From: Owenia fusiformis
Taxonomy: Eukaryota; Annelida; Polychaeta; Sabellida; Oweniidae
Length of the DNA: 64,000 nucleotides
Direction: 5' to 3'
NCBI GenBank assembly: GCA_903813345.2
Contig: CAIIXF020000004.1
Location: 19,143,513-19,207,512, forward strand
Part shown: piece by piece, positions 13,901 through 28,900 of the stretch
Numbering within the stretch: the stretch's first letter is position 1
Layout: every line of letters starts with the position of its first letter
Notes under the pieces: model-generated
Told to the model about the DNA's origin: nothing
Databases searched by the model: none
The model's input: the letters and a program-made list of their open reading frames with translations, nothing else
Translations under genes and position numbers: made by a program

Positions 13901-16900
13901 ATATTGTTAAATTATTATAAGTCAGTGAAGGTTTTTATATAAATTATAAACTACTCTTCAATTATTTGAGACTACAAAAATAAGTAATAATAATGGGAAA
14001 ATGTGTGTAAGACCTAAGCAGCTCACTAAGAAGGACTCTTTGCATATGGGACTTGCTATTGAGACCACTTGTAAACATTAAAAAATGTTAAGATCCAGAC
14101 AATAGACTATTAGTGGATTATAACAAGAGTAAATTAAATGTTTGAAATTCAATCAATTTTAATATATAAATCCCTCTAATCATAGCAACACCAGTTGTAG
14201 ATAAGCCTTTCCCAATAGGTTAGTATGGTGCCACTAAGGGAAAAGGGACCATCCCAAAAATGAATGGAACACTTATTTTTTGAAATGTTAAACATTTCCC
14301 ATGAAACATTAAACTTATTAATGAAAATTTTTACCGAGTTACTTTTACTAATTAAATATCTAGTTGCAATATTGAATGGTAAGATTGCAAGCAATTGTGG
14401 AATCAAATATTTTAGAATTAAACAGTTAGTACAAAGAGCACTTGAACACTCACTGTTAAAATATGAAATTAATTATAGAAAATATGTTTCTTATTTGTTC
14501 AAAATGGAATTTTATATCAAAAAAATTCCTGAAATAAAAATTGTCTGAATATGAAATTATTCTATAAACTATGTAATGTCTGTACAATAACTAAAATAAA
14601 GATTATTTCAAAAGAAGAAAGCGACTGGGAATAAAAAAGCAACGGGAATAAAAAAGCAATGGGAATTTGATATGACCCCTAAACATGAGGGGGAGGTTAA
14701 CAATAGGCTAACATAATACTTGGAAATAGCCGTCAAATGTTTCTTTGAATACAGTAGCTAGGGGCATAACATTATCATTGTTGAATGTGGAACATTGTAT
14801 TTGATTTTAAAATCTTCTCACAAACAGAGGCAAAAAACCAAAGCTAGAATGGCGGATGCTCCACTTGATATGTTACATCGTGATCCAAGGGGTGTCAATG
14901 CCCACCTGCAGGTAAATTTATGTTTTTTATTGAAAATCGAAAAATTCTATGAAGAAGCAGATATATGACAGCTTGTGGAATGAAAAACTAAATGCTTAGC
15001 ATATAAACACTTCCACTCATTTTAACATTTTAAAAATCTATTCATACATTTATAAAGATTTATTTGGCAAAAAAACTAAATGAATTAGAAAATATTCATA
15101 TAATGTTGAGTAATGCTTTTCAAGTTTTATAAGGAATCAAAATGAAAATACAACACAGACATGCATGTATTATAAATCAGTGTGCTCATTTAAGGGTTTT
15201 AGAAAAAACTTGCTTCTTCAATTCAAGTTTAAGTTAATGTCTAATATTGATGTTCTGCATGGATCAGACACAGGTGTACAAGACATAAAACTTTTCAGGG
15301 TGTTGCCTTTGATGAATGCATTGCCGAACCAGATTCTGCCCATTCCATGGACTGCATCTGGTCCAACTCCTACAAATGCTTTGAATGCGGCAAAGGTCTC
15401 TGCTACAAACTTCTGACCTGTATGTGTGGTATTTGCATTGCCTTGTACTGGGGATGCACATTCGGAATTATCGCATTTGAGCATGTTTGGTGCATCACTC
15501 CTAACCTCAAGGTCCTTGACATCAACTGCAACATCTGCCAGAGGCTCTACGGTCTGTGTGTACACTGCATGTGCGATCCTTGCTGTGATGCCTTTGCTAT
15601 TCTCTTTAAATTCTTTGGGAAAGGAGGTGGGGAATAAGACTTTGTTCATGAACTGTGGATGTGGCCATCAATATCTGATGACATCATAATATGAGAAATT
15701 GAATTATAAGCTGATGAAACACCATGAGGGACACTTTATAAAACCTTTATAGACCTTAAATCCTGCATATCTGCTATCTCCAGTATTAAACATCAGAATG
15801 CATCAACAAAAAATATGTTAAAACTTTTAAATAATTATTTGGAAAATTGTTCATTTCTGATCTATAAAGGTCTTTGTGTGTATGTGTGAATTATGCTCTA
15901 TCTTCCTAACTATTATACTGATACATTTCACAATATATGAGGGGTGTACAATAAGTAAAGTGACTGCCTTTAAGGTCTGCTGCCATCCCATTATTTATGA
16001 TGCATATCCATAGTAAACCAATTATGCTTGCCAAACAATTGTAAAAGCTTTGAAATAAATCTGATTATATGCTTTATATGGTCATGTTTTTTGTATAGTT
16101 TGGGCAAAGGAGTGGAAATAGCAAGGAATGGGAAAAGGAAAAGAGGTTCATATACCTATACACTGTACTTTACAGGATGGTTAAAAAAACATTTGTTAAT
16201 TGTACACAGATCTTTTATTTCTCCTAAATTTTAATGAGTTTGGTAATTTGTTTATCTGCAATGCATTAAACTAGAAAATATTTGATAGGATTCCCCTTTC
16301 TTAAATATCTATGAGTCAATTTTGCCCGATTCAAAAAAATCATTCAAAGATTCAAGGAACATGTTATAAGGATTGTTATTAAGGATTGTAATACACATTT
16401 TATAAAATAACATTGTATTGGCAAGTGGTATTTACATATATGGTTTAGTAGAAACTATTCTGTTAATGCAAAATGATTAAATATATTTGAGAGAAGGGAA
16501 GAAGATACATGCCACAGGTGACCGAATATAATTGTACATTCATAAAAATAGAAATTGTTTCTCACCAGTAACTGTAACAATGACTTCTGCAGCTGGGGTA
16601 CCTCTGGGGTCAATTTCAAATCTACACAGCATGTTAACAGGGGCAATGCGAACTTCCTCAGTATTTACCAGCACATTACTTGTGTCAATTACTCTGCATT
16701 GGAATGGGGATCCTGCAGCAAAAATAATAGTTCCTCACATTAATCACAGTAATATATAATCTGGGTCTTATATTTTGAAGGTATTACCATTACTTGGTTA
16801 CCATTGGCCACAGGTGAGCTAATATCCAGTAAAATACTCTGTCTCCTGAAGGAAAGGTCTCCCTATAGTGATCCCAAATGTTTCTTACCAAGTACAACCT

Positions 16901-19900
16901 CTCCGTTGAATATGATGTCAATGATGTGTATATCTGTGGTCTCAGGAATGAATGTCACCAGAAAGACACCACGACTTTGAAGTTTAACGACATTTGGGAC
17001 ATCACCATTTTGTACCATGATCTCAAGTTGTCCTTCCCCAGCCTCAGATACATCAACTAGAAAATAAATGAAGATCATTTGATACAAGTATACACGAGTC
17101 ATTATGAAAACCGTTGATATGTAATTCCACAATAACCTGGAAAAATCTGAAAAATCTAAGTAATGACAGTTTCAATGATGCTGTGTAATTTACATAAAAT
17201 TGTACCTGTAAATGCTACAGGCATAGCAAGGATACCATCTGGTATAGGGCTAACTCTGATAGCACTTGTGTCGTAAACTTTACATGTGAATGGGTTCCCT
17301 GGTACAAGAAGATCTGCGTATGTCACCTCATAACTGTAAGTTCCTATAAACAAAGCAAGATTACCGTAGATTCCTTGACAATAACTGTAGGTTACTTTAA
17401 GATAACTGTATGTTCCTTTATGCCTCAGTCACATTTGATCTATGGCAACCATAAGGCGACTGTAGCTTCCAAATTGAGAGAAATATGCAGCATATAATAT
17501 AAAGATGAGCGGTGTGATGTAGATCTTTTATATTGATTTTGTGAGGTAATTGTATGGCCACTGTAGAGCAAATGTAACTGAGGCTTTAAGATTACTGTAG
17601 GTTCCTTTCAGTATGGTCCATATCCAAATATTTTCTCTTTTAAAACTGGTTCATGACTATACTGGTTTGACTTATTGTCAAACCTTTTGAAAAATTGATT
17701 GTCCTTGTCTCTGTGGTGTAAACGCTGGACTTCTAATGCTAAGGTCCTGGGTTCAATCCCAGCATGTGACAAAAGGAGCTACATGTAGCTTATGTTAACT
17801 AGTAATGTTAACTAATTAGAAGTGCCTATGGTCCAGAGGCCTCATTATCATCTGGTCGCAAATAGTTGCGTTGCGATTGCGATCGCAATTCGTAACGCAT
17901 GCGATGCGTGATATTATCAATTGAGCGCAATCGCAGACGCAAAGCAATCGCAAAACAATTAAAACATAAGTTGCGATCGCAAGTCTAGAGTGTATTTTGG
18001 TGCGAAATTTAAAAGGACACTGGCGCTAGTTTTTGACATTGATTGATTGAAATTGATAGAAATCCAATAATTGATATGATTTGATTGGTTGCGCATGCAT
18101 TACTCTTGTGCAAGACATAAGTGCGCCAAAATGCAAATCGATTTACATTGAACAGACGGTAGTCGAAGAAACATGTCGAGGGCAAGGAATTGGACAAATG
18201 ATGAACAAGAATTATTAGTATCTCTCATTGAGAAGGATGCAAATATTCTTTTGGCACCACTTAGCTGTCAAATAACAATACAGTCACAGGATAGTTGCTG
18301 GGCAAGGGTAGCTGAAAAAATAAGTTCACTTGGTGTGGAAATGAGGACTAGAAAAAACGTTATGTAAGTCACACATCACTGAAAATAAATAACTGTTAAA
18401 ACGGGAAGTTGTCATGTTACTGAAATAAAATGAACTTTTGGTCGTTGTTGTATGTGTTCTACAATGCTTCTATCTAAAATCCGTCAATATAATTTTTCAA
18501 CAGACAATGAAACGATAACAGCTAATGAGTTTTCTATTTGGTGGTGTATTTTACATTTTATACACATGCAAGAAAATTGCAAGTTGTGGGTTCCATATCG
18601 ATATATGTTTAAATATGTCTCCAGTGTTTTGCATTTATTTTCCTATGGAACAAAATATGAAACACGTCTTTTGCATTGTGATCAAAGCAAATCATGTTTG
18701 AATCAGGGTCTGGAGGAAAATGTGAAATCTTGGTGTTCTTGTACTTTTGCAGACGATGTAGGTGAGGTACATATACACTAGGAATACTCAGAACATTAGT
18801 GTAGTAGTGGCAAGATTAATTCACCAAACAAGCTTTATTAGCTAGATAAATATTTAATTGGCGAAAATTCTATGCTCCAAAGAGCACGAAATATTGCAGG
18901 CACCAATCTAAGACGTATACAGTATGTGATACGTTCGCAATATTTAGAAACAAACGTGATTTTTAAGGATTTACAGGCTCAATTAAATGTATATTTTAAT
19001 CATATTAAATAAATAAAATTGAACAATTTCTTCGATACTATTGATTAATACTTAACAGGTAGTGAAATGACCGATATAAAACACCACAAAATATCCGTTA
19101 ACATAGATAAAATAACACTCAAAGATGAACTAGATTTGCGATTTGATTTGCGACAGGGTAAACGTCGTCGCAACTTTTTGATTAGTTGCGATCAGAAAAT
19201 CGATAACTTTGCGTCAGACTTGCGATGCAATGGAATGATAATAACATTTTTGGGAAATAGTTGCGTTGCAATGTCTTGCGATGCGATTCGCATGCGATTT
19301 TGCGTTGCGACCAGATGATAATGAGGCCTCTGGCCAGGATAAAGATACCATGTCCCGTTAGATTAATACAGGGATTTGTTTGTACCTTCAGATATCAAGT
19401 TAACCTATCACACATATATGCCTTGTGGTGTCTGTGTGAAATAATTGTAACTCAAATAAATAAATAAATGTATAGAATCCTCGTGGAGGCTGCCAACTTT
19501 CTAAGAACAATCTATTATTACTTGATATTGCAGATTGCTCCAATGATCTACCCCATTGAGAATATGCTATTTGATTGAATATGATTGGTGATAACTTACC
19601 AACTTCATTAGGAATATACTCTACTTTGTAAGTTCCATCTTTGATGTCTACTATCTCATTCTGGACAGGAAGTCTGGTGGGAGCTGAAATATAAACCCAC
19701 AATGCACTATAACTGATCTTATATCTTATTATCTTATAAAGGGGCCATCATAAGAGATCAACAAGCTAATATTATGAGAAAGAAGATTATCTATGCAACT
19801 AATTCAAATACATTGAGACTCACATGATATTTTCACTGCAACGATACCAGCGCCAGCATTATTTGTAGTCACCTCAAACCATGTCAGTTTGTTGATTGGC

Positions 19901-22900
19901 ACTAGGTCTAAACCTGCCCCCTTGACAGTAACTGCACTTGCATCTGTAACTTCAACAATCCGTGTGCTCCCTAGAAATTTAAGAATCAAATCTTTATTTA
20001 CTGCGGACTACAACTGTCTGATTTGGGAAATTGAATTATTTCATTCCACAGAGTCTGTAATTGGGATTTGAGATTATTTTGAGAAAACAGCCTACCTGGA
20101 ACAAGTTCCTCATTGTACTTAATGTCCACTGTATGTGGCCTGGCAACTGTTGGAATGAATGAGATAAGGAAGATTCCCTTGCTTTTGAGGCGTATGTTAT
20201 GCTCCACAGTTCCTTGGTTGATGAGTGTTTCTAATTGACCCTCTCCCGCATTTGTCACATCAACTGAAAAATAAGTGTGAATGTTTAAAGCTAAAGTGGA
20301 ACATGTTTGGTACCTTAAAATAGTGTTCCACGTGTGAGGTGTTCTATTTACAAGATTCATGTCACATTATGTTGATGTCTAGCAGGACATTCAGTTATGA
20401 AGTGGTCCCTACACTGTTATAAATAGGTGCATGTGATCACAGAAACACTATTTTCATGGGAATACAATACATCTATGACTTTTAAAATGTCCAAAAATAT
20501 TTAAAGTTACCAGTAAACTCTACAGGTTTGCCAATGATTCCACGCGGCATCCTGCTAACCATGATGGCATTTATGTCATAGGCACTGCTACGGAATGGGC
20601 TACCAGCTATTACTTGATCTGCATGAGTGATGTTGATAACATATGCTCCTGAAATACAATGAAAGACAATAATACTTTTAGACTCTCTATTACTTACTGC
20701 CACTTAACATGTAAGGTGAATTATAGATTCAGCTGATTAAAGGCAGAATTAGATCAGATCTATAAGGAGTAACAAAACTGCAAGCAACACAAGCAATTTA
20801 CCTTCCAATCATTTCCTATCAATCTCAAAGACAATATCTCCCATAACATCTTATAAATTGGTAAAGTTATTAAGGTTTCAAAGTGCCAAAATGAGGGAAA
20901 TGTTTAAATTCTCCAATATAATAAAAATGGTAACCATATAAATAGAAAATAGATAAACAATACATTGTTCTTCAAAGGCAAATGTACAAAATAATAAAGG
21001 ACCCACGGTCCTGTGCTCACACAGTGTTTTGTGCAGCCAATGATGATTGACTTTATACATGAGAAAGTTCCCTGAAAATGACAAAGTCCTACTTTTTGTC
21101 AAATTTTATAGAGTAGACACCAAAAACTGTAATTTCAAGAGCTTTGAAATCTTCAGAGAACATAAGTTGCATATGCAGCAACTACTACAAGTTATTTGAA
21201 AGTTCTACTTCAACAAAGTGTCTAGTATTTACAGAAAATGTGACTTTTAAACCTCTAGAGCTTCTCACCATGTAACATGTATGAATATTTGAAGTAAATC
21301 CATCAAGTGGTTTTCCTGGAATCGTGATGACAAGAAAGTGAGACGACACCCACCTGCCGACTGTCAAGCTGACGACAATATCATAACTTTTTAGGTATAA
21401 TAAAAATATATGTATCTTACCTACAATTGAAGGGATATACTCTACTCTGTATGTTCCATTGTGGTTGTCCATGACTTGTATAGGGATAGCTTTACGTGCA
21501 GGTGCTAGAAACAGTAGAATGGCAGTAATGTACAAATATTAATGAGAGTAGAAAGTCAATTTCAATAGGTATTCACCACTCCTAGGGATTTCCTATACTA
21601 CACTGAATTTAATAGATTTCTTTAAAAGGTCCTGGGAGTTGATCACCACTTGTCTAAATTGATAACCAGTGAATATTGGTCTATTTTTCATTTAATGTGA
21701 CTGGTTTGACTAATTATACATTATAATAATTGTTAATTGCAAGCTTCTCTGATATAATGAATTTGAACATTCAGTGATACATCTGCATTTTGAGAGCGAT
21801 CTACATACATGTATTTATGACTCAGAAAGATTCTCCAATATTCAAATGATCTTTATATTATATAAAAATCATATAATCGTCCAAAAACTGACTAAAATTT
21901 AATGTATACTGTTGGGATTTAAATTTAAAAGACTTACACATAACTTTAATTTGTAGTTCAGCTTTTCCAGCCTTCCTTGCATCAATATCAAATGTTGCAA
22001 CTTTCTTAATAGGTATGATCTCCAGGCCACTTCCTGTTGCAACAACTTTGGTGGCATCTGTGACATTTACATTCCATGGGCTCGCTAAGAAATAAGGGAA
22101 GATGATGATCAAAACATGAACCAACCAGGTCAAATCATTACAGTCAATACATGAGTCATACAATTTCATTTATTTTCAAAGTACTTTGGTTACCTGGGAG
22201 TAATATGCCATTGAACTTCATATCAACAAAGTGTGTTTTAGCCTCCTGTGGTACAAACTGTACTTGGAATACCCCTGTGCTCCTCTTAGAGACCTCTATT
22301 GGTACACTTCCCTGGTTCACCATTATCTCTAGCTGGCCCTCACCTGCTGCTGTCACATCAACTGAAATCATGGGATATATAGACATAATTATGGAAATGC
22401 ATTGATTTAAGATAGAAAAAATTAAAAAAGATGATATCTTGACTGAAATTTTGAGATATTGAAACTCAAATATTCTCCTTTCATAACTTTTTCACAATTA
22501 TTATTCAATTAAACATTTTAATCCTCTTACTTACCCATGAATGCAATAGGTTTTCCAACAATACCATTTGGGATGTCTCGAACTATTATGGCATAAATGT
22601 CATAGGCCTTGCTAGTGAAGGGGGATTGTGGGATAGGCAGGTCAGCATACGTCACCTCAATGACATGGGGGCCTGGAAACAATTATGAACATGTAAACTT
22701 TGTTTTGAAAAATGCAATACACCTAGCCCAATGTAAAGATGGAGTTTCTTACTAACTCATATTCTTCAAATATTTTGTATCAATAAGACACTATATATTA
22801 TATGCTTACCAACAATCTTGGGTGTGTAGTCCACTCGGTATGTTCCATCAGAGTTAGAAATTACAGAAGCTGGAACTGGTTTTAATCCTGGCCCCATAAC

Positions 22901-25900
22901 CTTGACCTTGACCTCTTCATTGCCACTATTGTGGGTATCAATCTCGAAGGAGGCCATAGCATTGACAGGGACCAAATTAAGACCAGATCCACGTGCTGTA
23001 ACTCTACTGGCATCAACCACCTTAATTGACCATGGGCTACCTGAAAGTAAAATGTCAAATACAATGCAAAATGATATTATTCAAGCAGGGGTACCATTTG
23101 GTGGACTTAGATGGTGAACCAATTTGTATTCTCTAAAGCGAGACAAAAGTAAGAGCTGGAACCAATCGTGCGAATTATCAACATGGGCCACATAAAATTA
23201 TAAGATCAAAATTATGAGCATCCTTCTGATAAAAAGCAGTCCTTATTTGTCTAGAGTAATACAAAAAACAAAAAAGTATTATCATTATAAGTTTGAAATG
23301 CTTATTAAAAGTACTTATGTCTTGTAGACTTTCTTTTATAGAAAAAAGGAAATAAAAAAGTCTGAGGTACAGACAGAAGTTCTATGATTTTATGGTAAAG
23401 AATGAACATTCAACATCTCGTTATAATGATATACCACACTGAGATAACTAAGTTGAAGAACTTGAAGTGAGAGACCCTTTTAGAAAAGCACTTTTTGATG
23501 TATAGAACCATCTGATGATGTCAGTTTGAAGAACTGAAAATTCAATTTGACTAAGATTTGACCTTGGCCTAAATAATAAAAAAAAAATATCCCACTAATG
23601 TCACTTAAATATTCTAGATTGTATAGACAGATCATACATAGCATAACAAGGATGGCAGAGAGATGGTGAGAAATATGGAATGAACCTATACCTGGAACTT
23701 GGTCCCTATTAAATGTAATGTCAACATTGTGTCTGTGTGTGTCTAAGGGTACAAATGACACCTGGTATAGTCCCCTACTCTGCTGCTTCATATTGACTGG
23801 GACTTGCCCATTGTCAACCAAAACCTCCATGTCTCCTTCTCCTGCTGCTCTGATGTCAACTGAAATTATGGGATATATTCAAAATACTGAATAGAAGTCC
23901 ACTTGTGTTCTGAGAGACATCTTTTGTCATTGGTTTTCATATACTTTTACATAGTGATAAACATAAATGTATACATGCAATAGCCAGACAACATCAATTT
24001 AAGAAATACTTTTTCAAAAAATATTTCTAAATCATTCTACACATTAAAGTGCAAAATTGAATGCTATTTTATAAACTGTATTTTTATTCATAATGCATAC
24101 CTGTGAACATATCAGGTTTACCCACAATTCCATCTGGTATGCTGCTGACCTTGACAGCACTTGCATCATAAGCTTTGCTACTAAATGGACTCCCGGGAAT
24201 TGCTAGCTCTGCGTACTGAACCTCAATGTTATGCAATCCAACCTATTGATAAAAATGATCATTATGATAATAATTTAGGAAATAATGTTATTTTAAATTT
24301 AGGGCACAATTTACTCTTATCAAGGAAACATTCAACAGGTAAGACTCTACATTGCACAGAAATCATCAAAAATTAGACAATACAGACTCAAAATTTAGAA
24401 AGAAAGAGTGACCATGAGCTGATGGCATTTTACCTCCTTAGGGACATACTCCACATTGTAGGTACCATCCATGTTGTTGATAACACTGTTTGGAACTACC
24501 TTGTAGCTGGGTGCTGAAACATTTTAGTATATCATATACATATATTATATCATGTACTTCAATAAATAAAACAATCACGAGACATTTGAATAATTTATGA
24601 CATAATCATGTAAGTGTTCATATTATGACATTTGTTGTAAATATGAATGTGCATAAAATTGTATTAAATTATCAATTTTTGTTAGAATCAATCAGAACTC
24701 AAGAAAGTTCATTCAAGAAGAGAAAGTTTAAAACCAAATTGAGAACAACTGGCATTAATTTTCCATTTTCATATTATATTTGGTTAACTGTAGTGTAGAA
24801 ACAAAAGTTTGGTTGCAGTAGTATAGCTTGGTTAATAAGTTGGGTGTACACATATACATACAATCACAGTAATAGTGATATCTCTGAAAACATTTCTCAC
24901 ATACATGCACAAATCACATACATATTCATCTCCCTCAAATCAGGCTTTTATTACATTGCTTTAATTAGCACCAATGGAGACAAAATAACTTCAATGCACA
25001 TGGCTTCATTATTGATCAAAGCAAATTCACAATTCAATTCTAAAGAGGAAATAGATATGTAAAACTGCCAACTGTACTATTCATGAACTCATAAATCCAT
25101 CAATTCATACATGTCATCTTAGAATTCAGCCAAGATAATAATAAATTCAAATCATCAGATCATGATTTTTGGCCATATTGCCCATCAGTGAACTGACTCA
25201 TATTACTTGACCACTTGAAACAGAGTAAAAGTTCTTACATGTTATCTTGACTGTTGCTTCATGCTGCCCTATTCCATGGGAGTTGATCTCAAACCAGGTT
25301 GGTCTGTCTATAGGTATCAAGCCCAAGCCATGCCCACTTGCTTTTACTCTACTGGCATCAACAACAGCAACAGTGAATGAACTCCCTGGTACAGGTTCCT
25401 CATTGAATGTAATGCCAACACTGTGGTCCCTAGCTTCTGATGGTACAAACGTCATCTCAAATATGCCACGACTCATCATTCGAACACTGTTAGGAACAGC
25501 TCCATTGTTTACCATTATCTCCAACTTTCCCTCACCCGCTGTTGTCACATTTACTAGAAATGGAATAAAATGTTCGCATTTGTCTTTTTCACATAGGTAC
25601 ACTGTACTTCACTCACACTAACAGTTTTAAAATGGAACTTTGGAATCTTTCCAATATCTGCAGTTTGCATTGGTACATGTAGCTCCAGTTGGAATGGTTT
25701 TACTAAATCGTCTGACAGGGTTGATTAAAAAAGAGACTTACCAACAAACTTAACAGCTTTTCCCACAATTCCTGTTGTTGGACTGTCTACTGTTATGGCA
25801 CGGCGGTCATAAGCACGGCTGGTAAAAGGACTGCCACTGATCTGTAGGTCAGCATAAGTCACCTCTATGTTATGTGGACCTAAAAATAAAATGACAAGGT

Positions 25901-28900
25901 TGTCACAACACTTTCAAATCAAAATTCCCCTAGATACCTTTTTCTGATTCAAGCAATTTTCCCATTTCATGTGTCATTTCAGGTTGTGGTCCAACTTTCA
26001 ACTTTTATTTCACTCATTTACATGTAAAAGTGAGTTCTCTTGGAATAATAAAATTCTAAAGGAACCATGGACAACTCTTTAAATGCCAACATTTGTTTCC
26101 CTGGTGGATATATAATAGATATAGATTAGAAGATTCCAATCCATTACCATGCCATGCAAATCCATGCCCAGTCTATCCAGGTCAGGAAAATGATTTTTGC
26201 ATTTCCTTGACTGCCCATGACTCCGCCATGACTGAGGCAATCCTGCATGATGTTATTTCATGATATTGATATCTTCCCTGGTTATTCATGGTTGTATTCA
26301 AAGATTACAAGTATTACGTTCAAGGTTTGTCCAACTTTCTCTTTTCTGATACACTGTACTTGTACATCCCCATGACAAGTGTTTGGTACCACCTGATGCC
26401 AATACACCCTTCCCTCTTCTTCCTAAATCTCTGAACCATCAGACTCAAAGTTTGACATTGTACTGTAGTTAAGCCAAAATGGTTTTTCTACAGGGTATCA
26501 TAATACTGTGTGTACTGATCACTTACTTAATTTGACTAATTATCTACTGCATATAAATATTTAACAGACAAATGATTGGCTTTGGACTGCAGGATTATTT
26601 AATATGTTACTTAAAGGAATATTCCTTGCCAGACCCTTTCTCTCTTGATATGGTAGCTATAATTATATATATAGTTTCCATATTAAGCAAAACATGGGAA
26701 AATGTTTTAATATGGTCAATATTGATCATTTAAAAATCTAGTGCTTATTTCCAGTGAGCTGCCATCTTTTAAGATTTCTTGCAGGAAGTGATGTCATCAA
26801 CTCTCAACTTCTATAACCTTGCCCATAACAGTATAGGAAAGTAGCACAAAATCACTTCTAGACAAGTGATCATTACTTTCTGTGCAAAAATATTTTCAGG
26901 GCTTGTCAACTTGGAATAAAAGAAGAGATTTTCAGAAGGATTAAATAAGATACAAAGTTGAAAAAGAATATTTAGCTGGTTTTGTACTTCTCAATAGCTC
27001 CTCACCTAATGCTATATGCAAAGTTGAGAGTCGATGACATCACTTCCTGTGTGAAATTTTAAAAGATGGCAGCTTACTGGAATTGAGCATCACATTTCTA
27101 AGTGATCAAATTTGACCATATCAAAACATTTTTGCGTGTTTTGCTAAACATGGCAAGCATATATATGGTTATAGCTACCATATGAGGAGAGAGATGGTTT
27201 GGCAAGGAATATTCCTTTAATTAACTTCCTCTTGGGATAGGGCACTACTGTACATGTACATGTAGATCATGAGTGTCAAGAACCTGCATCCTGTGTTATG
27301 TTACAATGGGCTAATGATATTTCCTCATTCTCACATCATCTCTGAAATCTTACATCTTGTAAGATTGAAAGACTCTTTGATGTTCTACATAATACTCACC
27401 AACTTCAGTAGGTTTATATTCCACTTTGTATTGGTTTGCTCCATGTGGGTTCATCTGGTTGGGAACCTGGGGATGAACAAATGAGGGTCACATTTAAAGA
27501 GAACAACCACAAAAATACAGGAATTAACAAGACATTAATATGCAAAATGTCACCACCTGCCATCTGTTACAGACATTGAATGCCGACTGTCAAACACTGA
27601 CTGCCAAACACCAACACAGTCCACAAAAAAGTTGGAGACTATAACAATTATGGTGCTGACATAATAAGGCTTACAAGTGTATCGTCAATGACTGTAAATT
27701 ATATTTCTTCTGACAAAAGCAAGCCATTTTGAATCTTGAAAATTCCTTATGACAAATGGTATTTGTTATCGAAGTAGTTTTTGTAGTGGTTTATAACATG
27801 AACTTGAACAGTTTGCATGAAAAAATATTTGGAATTTTCTTCTATTGCTTTAGCAGAAATCAATATTGTACCAGAAGTACCATCTTGCTGTGGACCAATG
27901 ATACTGAAATTTCCTTATGGAGCAGGGGTCCTATGCCCATAATGTATCAGCCATTAAGTTTGAATCGAATCTATAAACTGGTGTTTGCCAGACAGACAGA
28001 TGGACTGCTTCTCTATATTGTTATTTGAACTTCATTTGGTGGAGGTACTAAATATGAGCAGTAAGCAGGTATACCTCTCTACCACTTGGGGCTGTGATCG
28101 TAGCCAACATTTCAGCACGAGGCAGCCCTGATGTGTATACATTGAACTCAGTCATACTGTTAATGGGGACCCCTTGTAAACCACGCCCTTCGGCATAGAT
28201 CTGTGAGGCATCTATTATTTGAACTTTACATGGACTCCCTAAAAATAAGTATTGAAAAACTCATGAAGGTATTTTACATGTAAATGTTATGTATTCACAT
28301 TTTTCTATCAATAAATATATCACAAAGATAATATCAATTTTTCTGTCAATATAACAAATCCTATGGGTCAAATGAAATAAAATCTCTTATCTATTTATTA
28401 GTTAACTATGGTAAATCAATATATAATTCATCTTTAAAGAAGAATAAAATCCATTAAGTACCTGGTACATTCTCTCCATTGAATTTCACCAGTACTGAGT
28501 GTTGCTCAGCAGTGGTTGGAAGGAATCCTACCCTGTATACACCCTTAGATTGTCTTTCTACTGTATTTTTAACAGTGCCGTTGTTAACAGCTATCTCAAC
28601 CTGGCCCTCTCCTGCTTGCTGGACATCAACTAAAATAACCATATATATATTTGTTGTTATGGGCACAAGAGACTTAGGAATGTACAGTATATGTTAATGG
28701 GTCACTCATCTATGACCGGGGAAAGCTATGTTCTCTAGAATCCCATGAATGCCTAGAAAATATGCAAATAACTTTTTTTATTCAGAAATTATTTTGATTG
28801 TTGAAATATAAGTTTCCCACAATATAGACCTACCTGTGAAGTAGACTAGCTTTCCAACAATGCCTATGGGTATGTCACTGATGACAACAGCTCCAGCATC

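Noticed and set aside
15218-15649. 143-residue minus-strand ORF over the caveolin exon
   Set aside because: It is the antisense frame of caveolin exon 2. The plus-strand peptide matches the caveolin family throughout and has matching splice sites.
23041-23691. Extension of the 23480-23830 minus-strand ORF past the donor
   Set aside because: The Ig peptide ends at the donor at 23692; the remaining residues are intron read-through.
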